64,000 nucleotides of DNA from an uncultured Saprospiraceae bacterium (GTDB lineage Bacteria > Bacteroidota > Bacteroidia > Chitinophagales > Saprospiraceae). The notes beneath the pieces were generated by a model that had not been told where the DNA came from, made no database searches, and saw only the letters and a program-made list of their open reading frames with translations. Both the position numbers and the translations under genes were made by a program. Positions 30,434 to 39,034 of the stretch are shown here, one piece after another (positions within the stretch are counted from its first letter, which is position 1; each line of letters starts with the position of its first letter). The stretch covers positions 33,700 to 97,699 of the forward strand of contig CALLAW010000043.1 in NCBI GenBank assembly GCA_938001865.1, written 5' to 3'.

Positions 30434-30677
30434 ATTTTTTGCTTAATTCTTCTGTCAATATTTTTTTATAGTCGAAGTCTTTATCAACTTTTAGAATTCC
30501 ACGTAGACGCTTAACTCTTGGAGACAATTGATTTGGTTTAACTTTAAGTTTATCTTTTGTAAGTAATTTGAAGTAGTTTTCAACTAAATCTGATAAACTT
30601 TGTCCTCTTTCCTTAGCATAGCTCTTTGCTTCTTCAATGACATCTTTTTCAAGTGTCAATGTTAGTTTTGTGTTCAT
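30423..30677 (-). CDS. DUF6364-type antitoxin
   Basis: Start chosen at MNTKLTLTLEKDVIEEAKSY (84 residues); another ATG lies 6 bases upstream. A ribbon-helix-helix-like N-terminus (KLTLTLEKDVIEEAKSYAKE, then GQSLSDLVENYF) is followed by a lysine-rich helical tail that would wrap the toxin. DUF6364 proteins are the usual partners of this kind of PIN toxin in Bacteroidota. It probably neutralises the toxin and represses the operon. Confidence 0.85.
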   Translation of the reverse strand: MNTKLTLTLEKDVIEEAKSYAKERGQSLSDLVENYFKLLTKDKLKVKPNQLSPRVKRLRGILKVDKDFDYKKILTEELSKKYGV

Positions 30678-30903
30678 TTGCATATAATTTATAACCAAGA
30701 TACGTATTTAAGAAGTATTAGTCAACACGTGTCTAATTTTTCCTCAATGATAGATAACACTCTTATAATGTCTAGACATATCCAGATGAGTAATGACAAT
30801 TCATTTTTCAATCTGTAAGATTACTCAAAGGAATATATCTGCAATATACGCGTTATGAAAATCTGATGACATCACTCCTCACCTCCTACAATGATCTAAA
30901 GAC

Positions 30904-31251
30904 GTGAACAAAAAACAAATAAACTTATCATGGGATGCATTCCAATCAATGGGTAATCCAGAAAATGCCCCAACTACACCCGAAGACCAAATAGATATAC
31001 TCACAGATGCAAGAGTACGAGTATGTCTAGAAAAGAAACAAAGACGTGGGAAGACTGCAATCATCATCAAAGGGTTAGAAGATGAGCAGTCAGATCTCAT
31101 GGAACAATACTCCAAAGACCTCAAAAAACTCTGCGGAGTAGGTGGAAGTTACAAAGATGGTCAGATCCTTATCCAAGGTAATCAGCGGGAAAAAATAGTC
31201 GCATACCTCACAGACAAAGGGTACCAAGATGTCAAGATGGCTGGGGGATAA
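30904..31251 (+). CDS. SUI1/eIF1-family translation factor (YciH-like)
   Basis: 115 residues from a GTG start. The C-terminal 80 residues carry the SUI1 fold: RVRVCLEKKQRRGKTAIIIK, then GLEDEQSDLMEQYSKDLKKLCGVGG... in the family order, with GQILIQGNQREKIVAYL near the end. In bacteria this protein binds the small ribosomal subunit and affects start-codon selection. It is a single-gene unit beside the toxin-antitoxin pair. Confidence 0.92.
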   Translation: MNKKQINLSWDAFQSMGNPENAPTTPEDQIDILTDARVRVCLEKKQRRGKTAIIIKGLEDEQSDLMEQYSKDLKKLCGVGGSYKDGQILIQGNQREKIVAYLTDKGYQDVKMAGG

Positions 31252-31315
31252 CACTAATATGAACCATGATTCAAACCATCATTTACAACAAGTTAGAATC
31301 TACGAATTGTCCAAT

Positions 31316-32485
31316 CTATCTATCATATCTCAACTCACAATTATATGGCTGAGTGGTCTCAGTGATCAGGTCTTCGATCTGTAAATCAATTGTAATGACA
31401 AACTCTTCTGCCGTTGACTCAACTCGATCTACAAATCCTTCAATTCGAATTTCGGAATCTTCGTAATAATATTCTCCTTGTACTTCATAGAAGCATGTCC
31501 CATTGATATCAAAGTGTGTAAATTCTATGAAAGTCTCTTGGATAGTGAGAACCTTAGTCCTCAATAGATCGCCACTGCCTGTTGCCTCTAGCGTGATCTC
31601 ATCAAGAAAGTAATCTTCAATGTCTGTACAATTATTACTAGTCAGAGTATATACTCCGGCATCCTCTGGAGTCAAACAATTTGGATTATTTGGTTCACCA
31701 TCAATCACAGTAAATGGGTGTATTACAGTAGCCAACAATTCATCAGCGGAACTATACGTGATCTCAACATCATAATTACCTGCTGGGATTGGTACATTGG
31801 GGTCGGTCCTTACTAGGCGATTAGATCTAAATCTGATTCCATCGAAGATTGTATCTTTTGCAGTGAAATTGTCGAAATCTTCAACTTCAACATTCCCTAA
31901 CTCACTGTACATATAGAGATGTGTATTGGGAGGGAGGTTGTTATATGATACGAAAATGTCTTCAGGAGTGCCTTGTATCCATTGGTAGGTAGTCCTGAAA
32001 TTTGCTCGTGCATCTGGGTCTTCATTATCAAGTACATTATCAGTATTACCGATGAGTCCTCTGACATAGATTATCGGCTTGACCTTTGCACTCCCTGCAA
32101 CTAATGCGTATGGTACACTCAAGAGTTGGCTAGCTCCTGCAAAGATATAGTTGCTCCCTCCGCTGACATCTTGTGAGAGACTAATGTACTTGTTACCATT
32201 GCTCCATGGTATCTGTGCAAACGTCCCCTGGATAGCTGTACCCTGTCCGATATTGATCGAGTAGATACCACTCATATTGGTTGTAGACTGATGCGTCTCA
32301 GAGTATACTATATCTCCCGTCAAGCTATTATCTAAGATATCCACTTTGACACCAATTAATTGATCTGATATTGGTTCACCATTAGAATCAAGCACAATAG
32401 ATTGAAAACTAAATGCTTGTGGTACTTGAGCTACAGAATGATAGGTAAGAAAAATTAGACTAAATAATCCGAACAAGTTTTTCAT
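31316..32485 (-). CDS. Secreted protein, Bacteroidota-specific N-terminal domain
   Basis: 389 residues. A signal peptide ends at SVAQ. Residues about 22-130 match a widespread Bacteroidota surface-protein N-terminal domain (FSFQSIVLDSNGEPISDQLI, then VKVDILDNS and SETHQSTTNMSGIYSINIGQ), in which a beta-sandwich precedes variable regions. The remainder (about 135-389) is beta-rich with four conserved-looking Cys. There is no T9SS domain. It follows the 140-residue T9SS protein by 5 bases, so they form an operon. Function unknown. Confidence 0.75.
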   Translation of the reverse strand: MKNLFGLFSLIFLTYHSVAQVPQAFSFQSIVLDSNGEPISDQLIGVKVDILDNSLTGDIVYSETHQSTTNMSGIYSINIGQGTAIQGTFAQIPWSNGNKYISLSQDVSGGSNYIFAGASQLLSVPYALVAGSAKVKPIIYVRGLIGNTDNVLDNEDPDARANFRTTYQWIQGTPEDIFVSYNNLPPNTHLYMYSELGNVEVEDFDNFTAKDTIFDGIRFRSNRLVRTDPNVPIPAGNYDVEITYSSADELLATVIHPFTVIDGEPNNPNCLTPEDAGVYTLTSNNCTDIEDYFLDEITLEATGSGDLLRTKVLTIQETFIEFTHFDINGTCFYEVQGEYYYEDSEIRIEGFVDRVESTAEEFVITIDLQIEDLITETTQPYNCELRYDR

Positions 32486-32490
32486 TTCTT

Positions 32491-32913
32491 CTATTGTTTG
32501 ATAAAGGTCAAGGCATTCTTGTTATTGACTTGTACGATATAAGTCCCAGATCTTAGACCTGTGACATCTATGTGGCTAGCGTTACCTTCATATACTATCT
32601 TCCCATTGATATCAAAGATTCGAAGCGTCTCTATAGAATCGTAACTAGAGATTGATATGAGATCAGTGGTTGGATTGGGGGATACTTTGAATTGTGATTG
32701 TGCATCATTGATTTCTGTAACATTTACAAAAGTGCCTAATGACAATGTTGTGATTGCAGCAAACGTGCCTACATCTTCCGCAATGACCAAGTCACTCATA
32801 TAGAATGTACTCACATTATTACTTGCAGATGCTGGAGTGATCTTACCTAACAAATCCTGCCCTACTAACAAACATGGTACAACGCAGAGCATGTAGATAA
32901 GAAAATATTTCAT
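32491..32913 (-). CDS. Small secreted protein with T9SS type A sorting domain
   Basis: 140 residues: signal peptide (ending LLVGQ), a short middle region (about 20-65), then a T9SS C-terminal domain that makes up half the protein (FKVSPNPTTDLISISSYDSI to ALTFIKQ, with LRSGTYIVQV). The cargo part is so small that it may be an adhesin fragment, a peptide carrier or a truncated gene. It lies directly upstream of the secreted 389-residue protein. Confidence 0.82.
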   Translation of the reverse strand: MKYFLIYMLCVVPCLLVGQDLLGKITPASASNNVSTFYMSDLVIAEDVGTFAAITTLSLGTFVNVTEINDAQSQFKVSPNPTTDLISISSYDSIETLRIFDINGKIVYEGNASHIDVTGLRSGTYIVQVNNKNALTFIKQ

Positions 32914-32997
32914 GAGATCTTAAAATTAGATATACCTAAAGATAGTAAACATCTACATACAGGACTCTTCAATCATTATGTTAGTGATGCGATCTGT

Positions 32998-33621
32998 CTA
33001 CTTGAGTCTACGTTTAGTTTGAATCTGTACGTATTGATTGTACTTGCTTTGTTGCTCGGCATTAGTCTCATCAAAGTTGCCTGCATACATCCCCTTGCTG
33101 ATCCGTTGCCTTGCTGCTTCGAATACTGTGACGGCACAGGCTACTGAGATATTGAGACTTTGGACCATTCCCATCTGGGGGATCACAAGGTTACCATTGC
33201 AGTGGCTGAGGAGTTCTGGTGTCATCCCTCTATGTTCATTTCCAAAGACTATTGCTGCAGATTGCGTAAAATCTGTCTCATAAATTGATCTAGCATTGGA
33301 GTTGAGATGAGTGCCAAGCACATGATCGTAATGCTTCCTTACCTCAGCGATACACTCATCAGTATCTGTAAACTTGGTAACAGTGATCCATCGTCTCACT
33401 CCGGTACTCGTGGAAAGATCTATATCAAACCTTCTGTCCTTGAGGTTATCATCAGTGTCAAGGATGTATATCGATCTGATACCAACTGCATCACAACTTC
33501 TAATCACAGCACCGACATTATGCTGATCATGGACATTCTCTAGGATTACTGTTAAGTCAAATTGGGTATTTGATATTACTTTTTTGAAGAGAGAGTCCCT
33601 TGATTCTGTGAGTAAGTCCAT
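32998..33621 (-). CDS. SpoU/TrmH-family RNA 2'-O-methyltransferase
   Basis: 207 residues. The three SPOUT motifs are present: NVHDQHNVGAVIRSCDAVGI (motif 1), AIVFGNEHRGMTPELL (motif 2) and LVIPQMGMVQSLNISVACAV (motif 3). It methylates a ribose in tRNA or rRNA with SAM. The size and motif 3 fit TrmH (Gm18 of tRNA), but another SpoU target is possible. Its ATG overlaps the stop of the lipoprotein gene upstream by one base (TAATG), so the two are coupled. Confidence 0.9.
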   Translation of the reverse strand: MDLLTESRDSLFKKVISNTQFDLTVILENVHDQHNVGAVIRSCDAVGIRSIYILDTDDNLKDRRFDIDLSTSTGVRRWITVTKFTDTDECIAEVRKHYDHVLGTHLNSNARSIYETDFTQSAAIVFGNEHRGMTPELLSHCNGNLVIPQMGMVQSLNISVACAVTVFEAARQRISKGMYAGNFDETNAEQQSKYNQYVQIQTKRRLK

Positions 33622-34946
33622 TACTTCTTAATGAATTTACCATTTTGAAATTGAAGTACTTGGAGTGCATTGTTTTCGTAATAATTGATATCATCTGGAC
33701 CTTTTATCTTCTCTACACTTTCTCTCGGTACAGGGATGATGTCGTAGGCAGTCTGTAAGTATCCTGACCGATCCACACCGACTTTAGTCTGGAAGTTAGC
33801 GCCATGCCTATCGAGATTGTTCAAGACAAAGGACATCATATCAAATCCTTCGTAGAGATCATCGGTTGGAAACGCATTGTACTGATCAAAGAACCTTCGC
33901 CTTAACCTTTGAGCGGAAGCAGATTCCTTATCTACGTAATCAGATCTGATAATATGGATATTGAGATTATTGTAAAAGTCATAGGAAATCTTGTCTGTAT
34001 CCATCATTTTAGGCATCCCATAGACGACAAGATCAGCCTCTCCCTTCTCTACTCTGAGCTTACGTACACACCCATAGATAAATCCTTCGTCACTTGAGCT
34101 CCAATTTGGAATCAAAACGACACTGGTAGCTGTTGGGTTGAAGATATTATCAAATGCAGTCTCACCTATCCGGAGTGAATCTTCATTGACTGTATAGGCT
34201 TTGATATCTGATCTTCCCATAGACTTGCCTAGGCTCTTGATGTATGCCATTCTTTTTTGGTCAGAAGAGGAGCTTTTACCAATCACAAAAATATCTTTGC
34301 CTGGATATGACTTCACTGCATCTGCTACCATTTGCTCATAGTGTTTAGTCAGACTTGGCTTAGTCTGTACATGGTAAGGGTTGTTATTCGCAATGCTCTT
34401 ACTAGACTTCCACGGCGATACATGTGTAATCTTATTAGACTGAGCATAGACAGCTACTGCTTTGAGATCTTTGCTATCATAAGGTCCAACTATGACGTCA
34501 GAAGATTTAACTTGAGGTCTCCTAAGTATAGATTGAATATCAGCAGATTCACTGTCATAGACATGGACATCCACTCTAGATTGGATAGGATTATCCTCCG
34601 CGGCCATCTGTACACCTGCATAGTAGCAAGCAAATCTGTATGCACCCGACTCTTTACTTGCTAGCTCATTATTCCCAGCCTTATTGCCATTGAATGGCAC
34701 CAGTAGGCTCACGGAGTAATCGCCTTTAGCAACGCTTTTGATTACAGTAGGGGCACCGATTGGTACTTCTTTCTGTGGATCGGTAATCGTCCAATCTATA
34801 ACCTTGACCTTTTTATTGGCACCCAAAGTATTATTTGGGTTGGTTGTTTTGGCATTAGAGGGTCTAGGAGTCTTAGACTCTGAACTACCTCTCTTATTTG
34901 CTTTGCAGCCCACCATCAGGAATGGAAGGATGATTGCTAAGAGCAT
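33621..34946 (-). CDS. Periplasmic-binding-fold lipoprotein
   Basis: 441 residues from MLLAIILPFLMVGCKANKRG. I prefer this start to the longer frame because it places the signal peptide and lipobox (LMVGC) at the N-terminus and avoids overlap with guaA. The mature part begins with a basic, Asn/Pro-rich linker. A type 1 periplasmic-binding-like fold follows (YSVSLLVPFNGNKAG, VHVYDSESADIQSILRRP, VIVGPYDSKDLKAVAVYAQS, YEGFDMMSFVLNNL). The same fold is used by amino-acid ABC receptors and by LpoA-type cell-wall regulators. No ABC genes are nearby, so a non-transport role is plausible. Confidence 0.82.
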   Translation of the reverse strand: MLLAIILPFLMVGCKANKRGSSESKTPRPSNAKTTNPNNTLGANKKVKVIDWTITDPQKEVPIGAPTVIKSVAKGDYSVSLLVPFNGNKAGNNELASKESGAYRFACYYAGVQMAAEDNPIQSRVDVHVYDSESADIQSILRRPQVKSSDVIVGPYDSKDLKAVAVYAQSNKITHVSPWKSSKSIANNNPYHVQTKPSLTKHYEQMVADAVKSYPGKDIFVIGKSSSSDQKRMAYIKSLGKSMGRSDIKAYTVNEDSLRIGETAFDNIFNPTATSVVLIPNWSSSDEGFIYGCVRKLRVEKGEADLVVYGMPKMMDTDKISYDFYNNLNIHIIRSDYVDKESASAQRLRRRFFDQYNAFPTDDLYEGFDMMSFVLNNLDRHGANFQTKVGVDRSGYLQTAYDIIPVPRESVEKIKGPDDINYYENNALQVLQFQNGKFIKK

Positions 34947-34950
34947 AAGT

Positions 34951-36489
34951 TTACTCCCATTCAATCGTTGCAGGAGGTTTCGTACTGATATCATAGACTA
35001 CCCTATTTATTCCTTTTACGTTATTAATTATAGTGTTAGACACATGGGCTAGCAAGTCATATGGAAGTTGCGACCACTCAGCCGTCATTCCATCTGATGA
35101 GTTAACGCATCTGAGTGCCAGTGTATATTCATAGGTCCGTTCGTCTCCCATCACGCCGACAGACTTTACTGGAAGTAACATCGTCCCTGCTTGCCATACT
35201 TTGTCATACCAACCCGTCTCTTTGAGTGTATTGATAAAAATTGCATCAGCTTCTTGGTTGAGTTTGATCTTATCTCTATCGATAGGACCAAGGATACGAA
35301 TTGCTAACCCTGGACCTGGAAACGGGTGACGAGACAGAATCTTGTCATCAACTTCCATGTATCTGCCTACTCTCCTCACTTCGTCTTTGAATAACATCCT
35401 GAGGGGTTCTAAGAGCTTCAGATTGAGTTTGTCGGGTAGACCGCCGACGTTGTGATGACTCTTAATCGTTACTGATGGTCCGAATACTGATACAGATTCT
35501 ATCACGTCGGGATAGATTGTCCCTTGTGCCAACCACTTTGCATCTTTGATTTTGTTGGCTTCTCGTTGGAATACTTCTATGAAGACTCTCCCTATGATTT
35601 TTCTTTTCTCTTCTGGGTCAGATACGCCAGTTAACTCATTGAGGAAGTCATCAGTTGCATCTACAGAGATTACATTGAGTCCCCATTTTTTATATGTCTC
35701 TGTTACTTCTTCAAATTCACCTTTACGGAGTACCCCATTATTGACAAATATCCCAGTGAGTTGACTACCAATAGCTTTGTGGATAAGAGAGGCTGCTACA
35801 GAGCTATCTACTCCACCAGATAGACCAAGTATCACTTGCTCGTCCCCGACTTGCTCTTTGATAGAGTTAATCATATCATCGACAAATTTTTCGCTAGTCC
35901 AATCTCTTGACGCTTGACAGATATTAACTACAAAGTTCTCTAGGAGTACTTTGCCGTCTAGACTATGTGTAACCTCTGGGTGAAATTGCACTCCATAGAC
36001 AGGTTGATCATAGACTCCTGACTTAGCTCTAAAAGCTGCGACCGGAATTGATTCGGTCGTGAGTAGTATCTCATAGTTGTCCCCAATCTCTGTAATACTA
36101 TCGCCGTGACTCATCCACACCTGATTCTGTATCATGTCTGCGATCAGAGGGTCGGTAATCTGCGTATTGGAGAAGTTCGCAGCTCCATATTCTCTCTTAT
36201 CTGACTTCTCTACATTACCGCCTGTATGATGTGCTATATATTGAGCTCCATAGCAGACACCAAGTACAGGCTTGACACCAAGGTAAGCATCTAAGTCAAT
36301 CGGAAGTGCATTCTCTCCTCTTACGCTGCACGGACTCCCACTCAAGATCACACCTTTGATGGAAGGGTCATTGATGTCAATATTCTTGTTATACGGAAGT
36401 ATCTGTGCATTGACATTAAATTCTCTTACTCGTCTTGCGATGAGTTGAGTGTACTGGGATCCGAAATCTAATATTATTATCTTGTCCAT
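34951..36489 (-). CDS. guaA: GMP synthase (glutamine-hydrolysing)
   Basis: 512 residues from the ATG of [20 protein letters not shown]. The class I glutamine amidotransferase domain (1-190) has GVCYGAQ with the catalytic Cys and the His/Glu of [10 protein letters not shown]. The ATP-pyrophosphatase domain has the PP-loop [10 protein letters not shown]. The dimerisation domain ends in the conserved KPPATIEWE. It converts XMP to GMP. The lipoprotein and SpoU genes follow within a few bases, forming an operon. The ATG lies only 5 bases past a consensus -7 box. Confidence 0.98.
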   Translation of the reverse strand: MDKIIILDFGSQYTQLIARRVREFNVNAQILPYNKNIDINDPSIKGVILSGSPCSVRGENALPIDLDAYLGVKPVLGVCYGAQYIAHHTGGNVEKSDKREYGAANFSNTQITDPLIADMIQNQVWMSHGDSITEIGDNYEILLTTESIPVAAFRAKSGVYDQPVYGVQFHPEVTHSLDGKVLLENFVVNICQASRDWTSEKFVDDMINSIKEQVGDEQVILGLSGGVDSSVAASLIHKAIGSQLTGIFVNNGVLRKGEFEEVTETYKKWGLNVISVDATDDFLNELTGVSDPEEKRKIIGRVFIEVFQREANKIKDAKWLAQGTIYPDVIESVSVFGPSVTIKSHHNVGGLPDKLNLKLLEPLRMLFKDEVRRVGRYMEVDDKILSRHPFPGPGLAIRILGPIDRDKIKLNQEADAIFINTLKETGWYDKVWQAGTMLLPVKSVGVMGDERTYEYTLALRCVNSSDGMTAEWSQLPYDLLAHVSNTIINNVKGINRVVYDISTKPPATIEWE

Positions 36490-36494
36490 TGCCA

Positions 36495-36502
36495 CAAATA
36501 TA
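36495..36502 (-). promoter_or_regulatory. Promoter -7 box of guaA
   Basis: Reading leftward, TATATTTG matches TAnnTTTG. It ends 5 bases before the guaA ATG, so the message would have almost no 5' leader if this box is used. Confidence 0.45.
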
Positions 36503-36823
36503 GTGCTTTACACTTAAGTCTAAGATTAACACCAAATCTAAGTTTTAAACAATTCGTACCACGTAGGTAGATCATTCTTACATTCCTGATATAAATATCA
36601 TACCACAGATATCGGTTGGAGTAATATATCCACTTTTCCTCAATCGAAATCGTACAATAAGTTACTATGATCAACCTTGATCATAACTGAAGTTTGGCGA
36701 GTCGTCCAGCAATAGTTATCGAACCTCCAATTATCATAAAGATGAGTTTATTGATACCCCTAAGTCTTACATTGACTCTACGGGTTGGGATGTTATGTTA
36801 GGCTTAAGTGGTATGTTCGCCCC
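36503..36823. other. Intergenic region with a palindrome
   Basis: No gene is seen between guaA and the downstream end of the 506-residue gene. A near-perfect palindrome at 36666-36685 (TATGATCAA, CC, TTGATCATA) is the only clear feature; it could bind a dimeric regulator. There is no T-run, so it is not a terminator. Confidence 0.55.
36666..36685. repeat. Inverted repeat, candidate operator
   Basis: 9-bp arms TATGATCAA and TTGATCATA are separated by CC. It lies about 165 bases upstream of the guaA -7 box. Spacing and symmetry fit a helix-turn-helix dimer site, but no regulator can be named. Confidence 0.5.
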
Positions 36824-38344
36824 CTAAGCATACATTTTTTTACCTGCTGCGAGATAGTCTAGCAACATGGACCAGAGCTGCTCATAGGATATAATCTCGA
36901 GTTCCATAGCTTGAAATGTGCCATCGGGTTTGGTATTTCTGAGTCGATTGTACGAGGTGCTTGATCTCTTCTTGATTACTTCTACATTGTAATTGGACTT
37001 GTAGATGACTTTCAACATTCGCAGCATACACTTGGCTCGATAGTTCTTCTTATCTCTTACATGTCTAGTGAGGTACTTCTCCAATGCCAGATCGCTAGCT
37101 CTCATGGTATTGGTGTCTCTGTTCATCACTAAGAGGACCCACTTCGTTACAAGCTGGGCGATGTTGAGTCCTGACTTATCCTTGTGATACTCACTATCTA
37201 CCTTGAGCATGGCCTTGAGTGTACGCTTTACAGGGAGGTAAATTGGATCAAGGCCTTTGAGTGCAGCGATGATATAGATCAGATCCCTTACCAAATCGAA
37301 GTTATACTTCAAACCACCAGTCAAAATCCTACGGACATAAGGTTTATCTATTTCTTTAAAAAGAGAAGCAGCATCTGAGTGTTGATTACTTCTGATATAG
37401 ATGAAGACTTTGAGTAGCGATTGTCTCACAGTTGACACCACATTGGGCGGCTTACCTATTTTATTGAGCTGAGACATAGCCTTATCATAATACCCAACTT
37501 GGATATATGCTTCTATCAATCTATTTCTGATAGCCCTAATGTAAGTTGTGTTCTGTACATCAAAGTAATTTTCTAATCCATGCAATGAAGCAATACACCT
37601 CTTGATTACTAATTTGTAATCAGGAGTTAACAAAGCATGAAAAACACCCATCAAGCTAACAAAGAAAAATATTCTCACATTTTGCGTACTGTCTAATAGA
37701 TGAGAGTACTTTGAGTAATATTTTTTTGCTTCAATAGCATATTTTGGACTTAGAGAGGCTGAATTTTGAAAATGCCTTAACAAGAAGTTGAAGTGAGTCG
37801 AGACTTCAACTTCTAAATGTGTCTCATCAAATCTATCTTTAATTCGATTCAATGAGTTGATCGATTCCTGTATTTTATTTTTCTTTGACTCTACTCGTAT
37901 TGATGCAATTTCAAATTGAGCTGTACAGAGTTGATCGAAACTCCAATCTGATAAGCATTTGGCTTCTATCACTTTTTTGATCGCTACAAAGGCCATTGGA
38001 TGTGTTCTAGAGAGATAATCACTAACCGCACTTTCTGTGATAAACTTTAAATTATTTACAACCCAAGTAGAATTATTTTTATGTAAATCTAAGTGAAGTA
38101 GGGGTATTAGGGCCAAAAACTTGTCTAGTAAATGATTAGATTGATTGCTTTCATCTTTAGTTGGCGCAAAAGATTCGATCAAATTAGCAAACTTAGAATC
38201 TTTATGATTTTCAAAAGTTAGCTTTTTTAACATCTTATACTCAACAGGAGTAAAATAATTCCCTTTCACAAGAGAGGCGAGCACTTCCGAATCAATAAGC
38301 AATCTTAACAGCTGTTGACATGCCTTAATATGGCTATATTTCAA
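36824..38344 (-). CDS. Helical (TPR-like) protein of unknown function, 506 residues
   Basis: 506 residues from a TTG start, without signal peptide or membrane segment, so cytoplasmic. It is almost entirely helical, with amphipathic helix pairs resembling degenerate TPRs (VQNTTYIRAIRNRLIEAYIQ, VGYYDKAMSQLNKIG). The C-terminal region, KKNYRAKCMLRMLKVIYKSN followed by MELEIISYEQLWSMLLDYL, resembles what I recall as the signature of a large uncharacterised Bacteroidota family of about 500 residues. It is transcribed alone, divergently from the micropeptide region. A 10-bp inverted repeat lies 22 bases before its start. It shares general plan, but no clear sequence identity, with the unknown protein at 57.0 kb. 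No function is proposed. Confidence 0.75.
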   Translation of the reverse strand: MKYSHIKACQQLLRLLIDSEVLASLVKGNYFTPVEYKMLKKLTFENHKDSKFANLIESFAPTKDESNQSNHLLDKFLALIPLLHLDLHKNNSTWVVNNLKFITESAVSDYLSRTHPMAFVAIKKVIEAKCLSDWSFDQLCTAQFEIASIRVESKKNKIQESINSLNRIKDRFDETHLEVEVSTHFNFLLRHFQNSASLSPKYAIEAKKYYSKYSHLLDSTQNVRIFFFVSLMGVFHALLTPDYKLVIKRCIASLHGLENYFDVQNTTYIRAIRNRLIEAYIQVGYYDKAMSQLNKIGKPPNVVSTVRQSLLKVFIYIRSNQHSDAASLFKEIDKPYVRRILTGGLKYNFDLVRDLIYIIAALKGLDPIYLPVKRTLKAMLKVDSEYHKDKSGLNIAQLVTKWVLLVMNRDTNTMRASDLALEKYLTRHVRDKKNYRAKCMLRMLKVIYKSNYNVEVIKKRSSTSYNRLRNTKPDGTFQAMELEIISYEQLWSMLLDYLAAGKKMYA

Positions 38345-38365
38345 TTTTAAGAATTTTGTTTTATA

Positions 38366-38391
38366 TTATATTAGATTCTACTCTAATATAA
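38366..38391. repeat. Inverted repeat before the 506-residue gene
   Basis: TTATATTAGA, a six-base spacer, then TCTAATATAA: a perfect 10-bp repeat in the presumed 5' leader or promoter of the leftward gene. It could be an operator or an mRNA hairpin; it has no T-tract on the gene's strand. Confidence 0.55.
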
Positions 38392-38520
38392 AAAATGTTT
38401 TACTGATATTGTAAGCATCTGTAAATCAGATTATTAATATCAAATAATAGCCTTTCAAAACGAAAAGCGAGTGCTAAAAATAGTTAAATATTGTCCCTTT
38501 TTCCAGAAAAGGACGTGCCA

Positions 38521-38528
38521 TATCTTTG
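38521..38528 (+). promoter_or_regulatory. Promoter -7 box upstream of the micropeptide ORF
   Basis: TATCTTTG matches TAnnTTTG exactly. A TTG at 38491-38493 lies upstream at a longer than usual spacing (27 bases). The predicted transcript start is about 33 bases before the ATG of the 21-codon ORF. Confidence 0.5.
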
Positions 38529-38566
38529 TTTAAAATTATTAGTTCACTTTTAAACATCAAAGTATT

Positions 38567-38632
38567 ATGGAATTTATCAAGGCAATATTAGTAGCTCTAG
38601 GAATTATCGAAGACGAATTAGAAGGGCTTTAG
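38567..38632 (+). CDS. Candidate micropeptide gene (21 residues, amphipathic)
   Basis: ATG to TAG. The product starts MEFIKAILVALGII and ends in an acidic segment with five acidic residues among the last seven before GL. The N-terminal 14 residues would form a hydrophobic, probably membrane-active or protein-binding helix. Support comes from context: a consensus -7 box 39 bases upstream, a 14-bp hairpin 38 bases downstream, and no other gene in a 1.2 kb gap. It could instead be a chance ORF inside a non-coding RNA. It is divergent from the unknown 506-residue helical protein. No family is recognised. Confidence 0.4.
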   Translation: MEFIKAILVALGIIEDELEGL

Positions 38633-38669
38633 TTTAGACAACACCAAGCATGGAAACATGTAATCTAAA

Positions 38670-38698
38670 CATCCTTGTATCATAATGATACAAGGATG
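38670..38698 (+). terminator. 14-bp perfect hairpin downstream of the micropeptide ORF
   Basis: CATCCTTGTATCAT and ATGATACAAGGATG flank a single base. An outer ATCTA/TAGAT extends the stem, and ATTTT follows. The T-run is weak, so it may be an attenuator, an RNA-stabilising hairpin or a poor terminator. Confidence 0.5.
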
Positions 38699-38989
38699 AT
38701 ATAGATTTTGGAAGTTGCTCTCTTTATCTTGAGAACTGTCAATCTAGGAATTGATTAGTTATGTAAGTCATTTAGATTAGGAATTAATTTTTGTTGTTAG
38801 GAATTGTTCTAAATGATATGACAAAGATAAACACTGTTTACCTATTAACAAAGTACCACTTTTAGAAAAAAATACCAACTTCATTTTCTTTTTGAAAGCT
38901 TCTTAATTTGCATAAATCTCTGCATGTCAGTGGTTTACGTTATCAGCAACTTAGTTTTTTATTTGACACAGTCAAAGCTTAAGCAAATT

Positions 38990-39034
38990 AAAATGACCGC
39001 TGAACTTATATTCTACAAGTTTAGCGGTCATTTT
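38990..39034 (+). terminator. Strong intrinsic terminator in a gene-free gap
   Basis: AAAATGACCGCT plus AACTT pairs with AAGTT plus AGCGGTCATTTT (17 bp with one mismatch). A/T-runs sit on both sides, so it can act in both directions. No annotated gene ends next to it; the nearest rightward ORF is the micropeptide ORF, about 360 bases upstream. Confidence 0.75.

Noticed and set aside
36477..36674. 65-codon minus-strand ORF upstream of guaA
   Set aside because: It runs into guaA in another frame, and its composition is unlike a protein.
38521..39034. Idea that this region is tmRNA, RNase P RNA, SRP RNA or 6S RNA
   Set aside because: None of the conserved cores of these RNAs was found on either strand.
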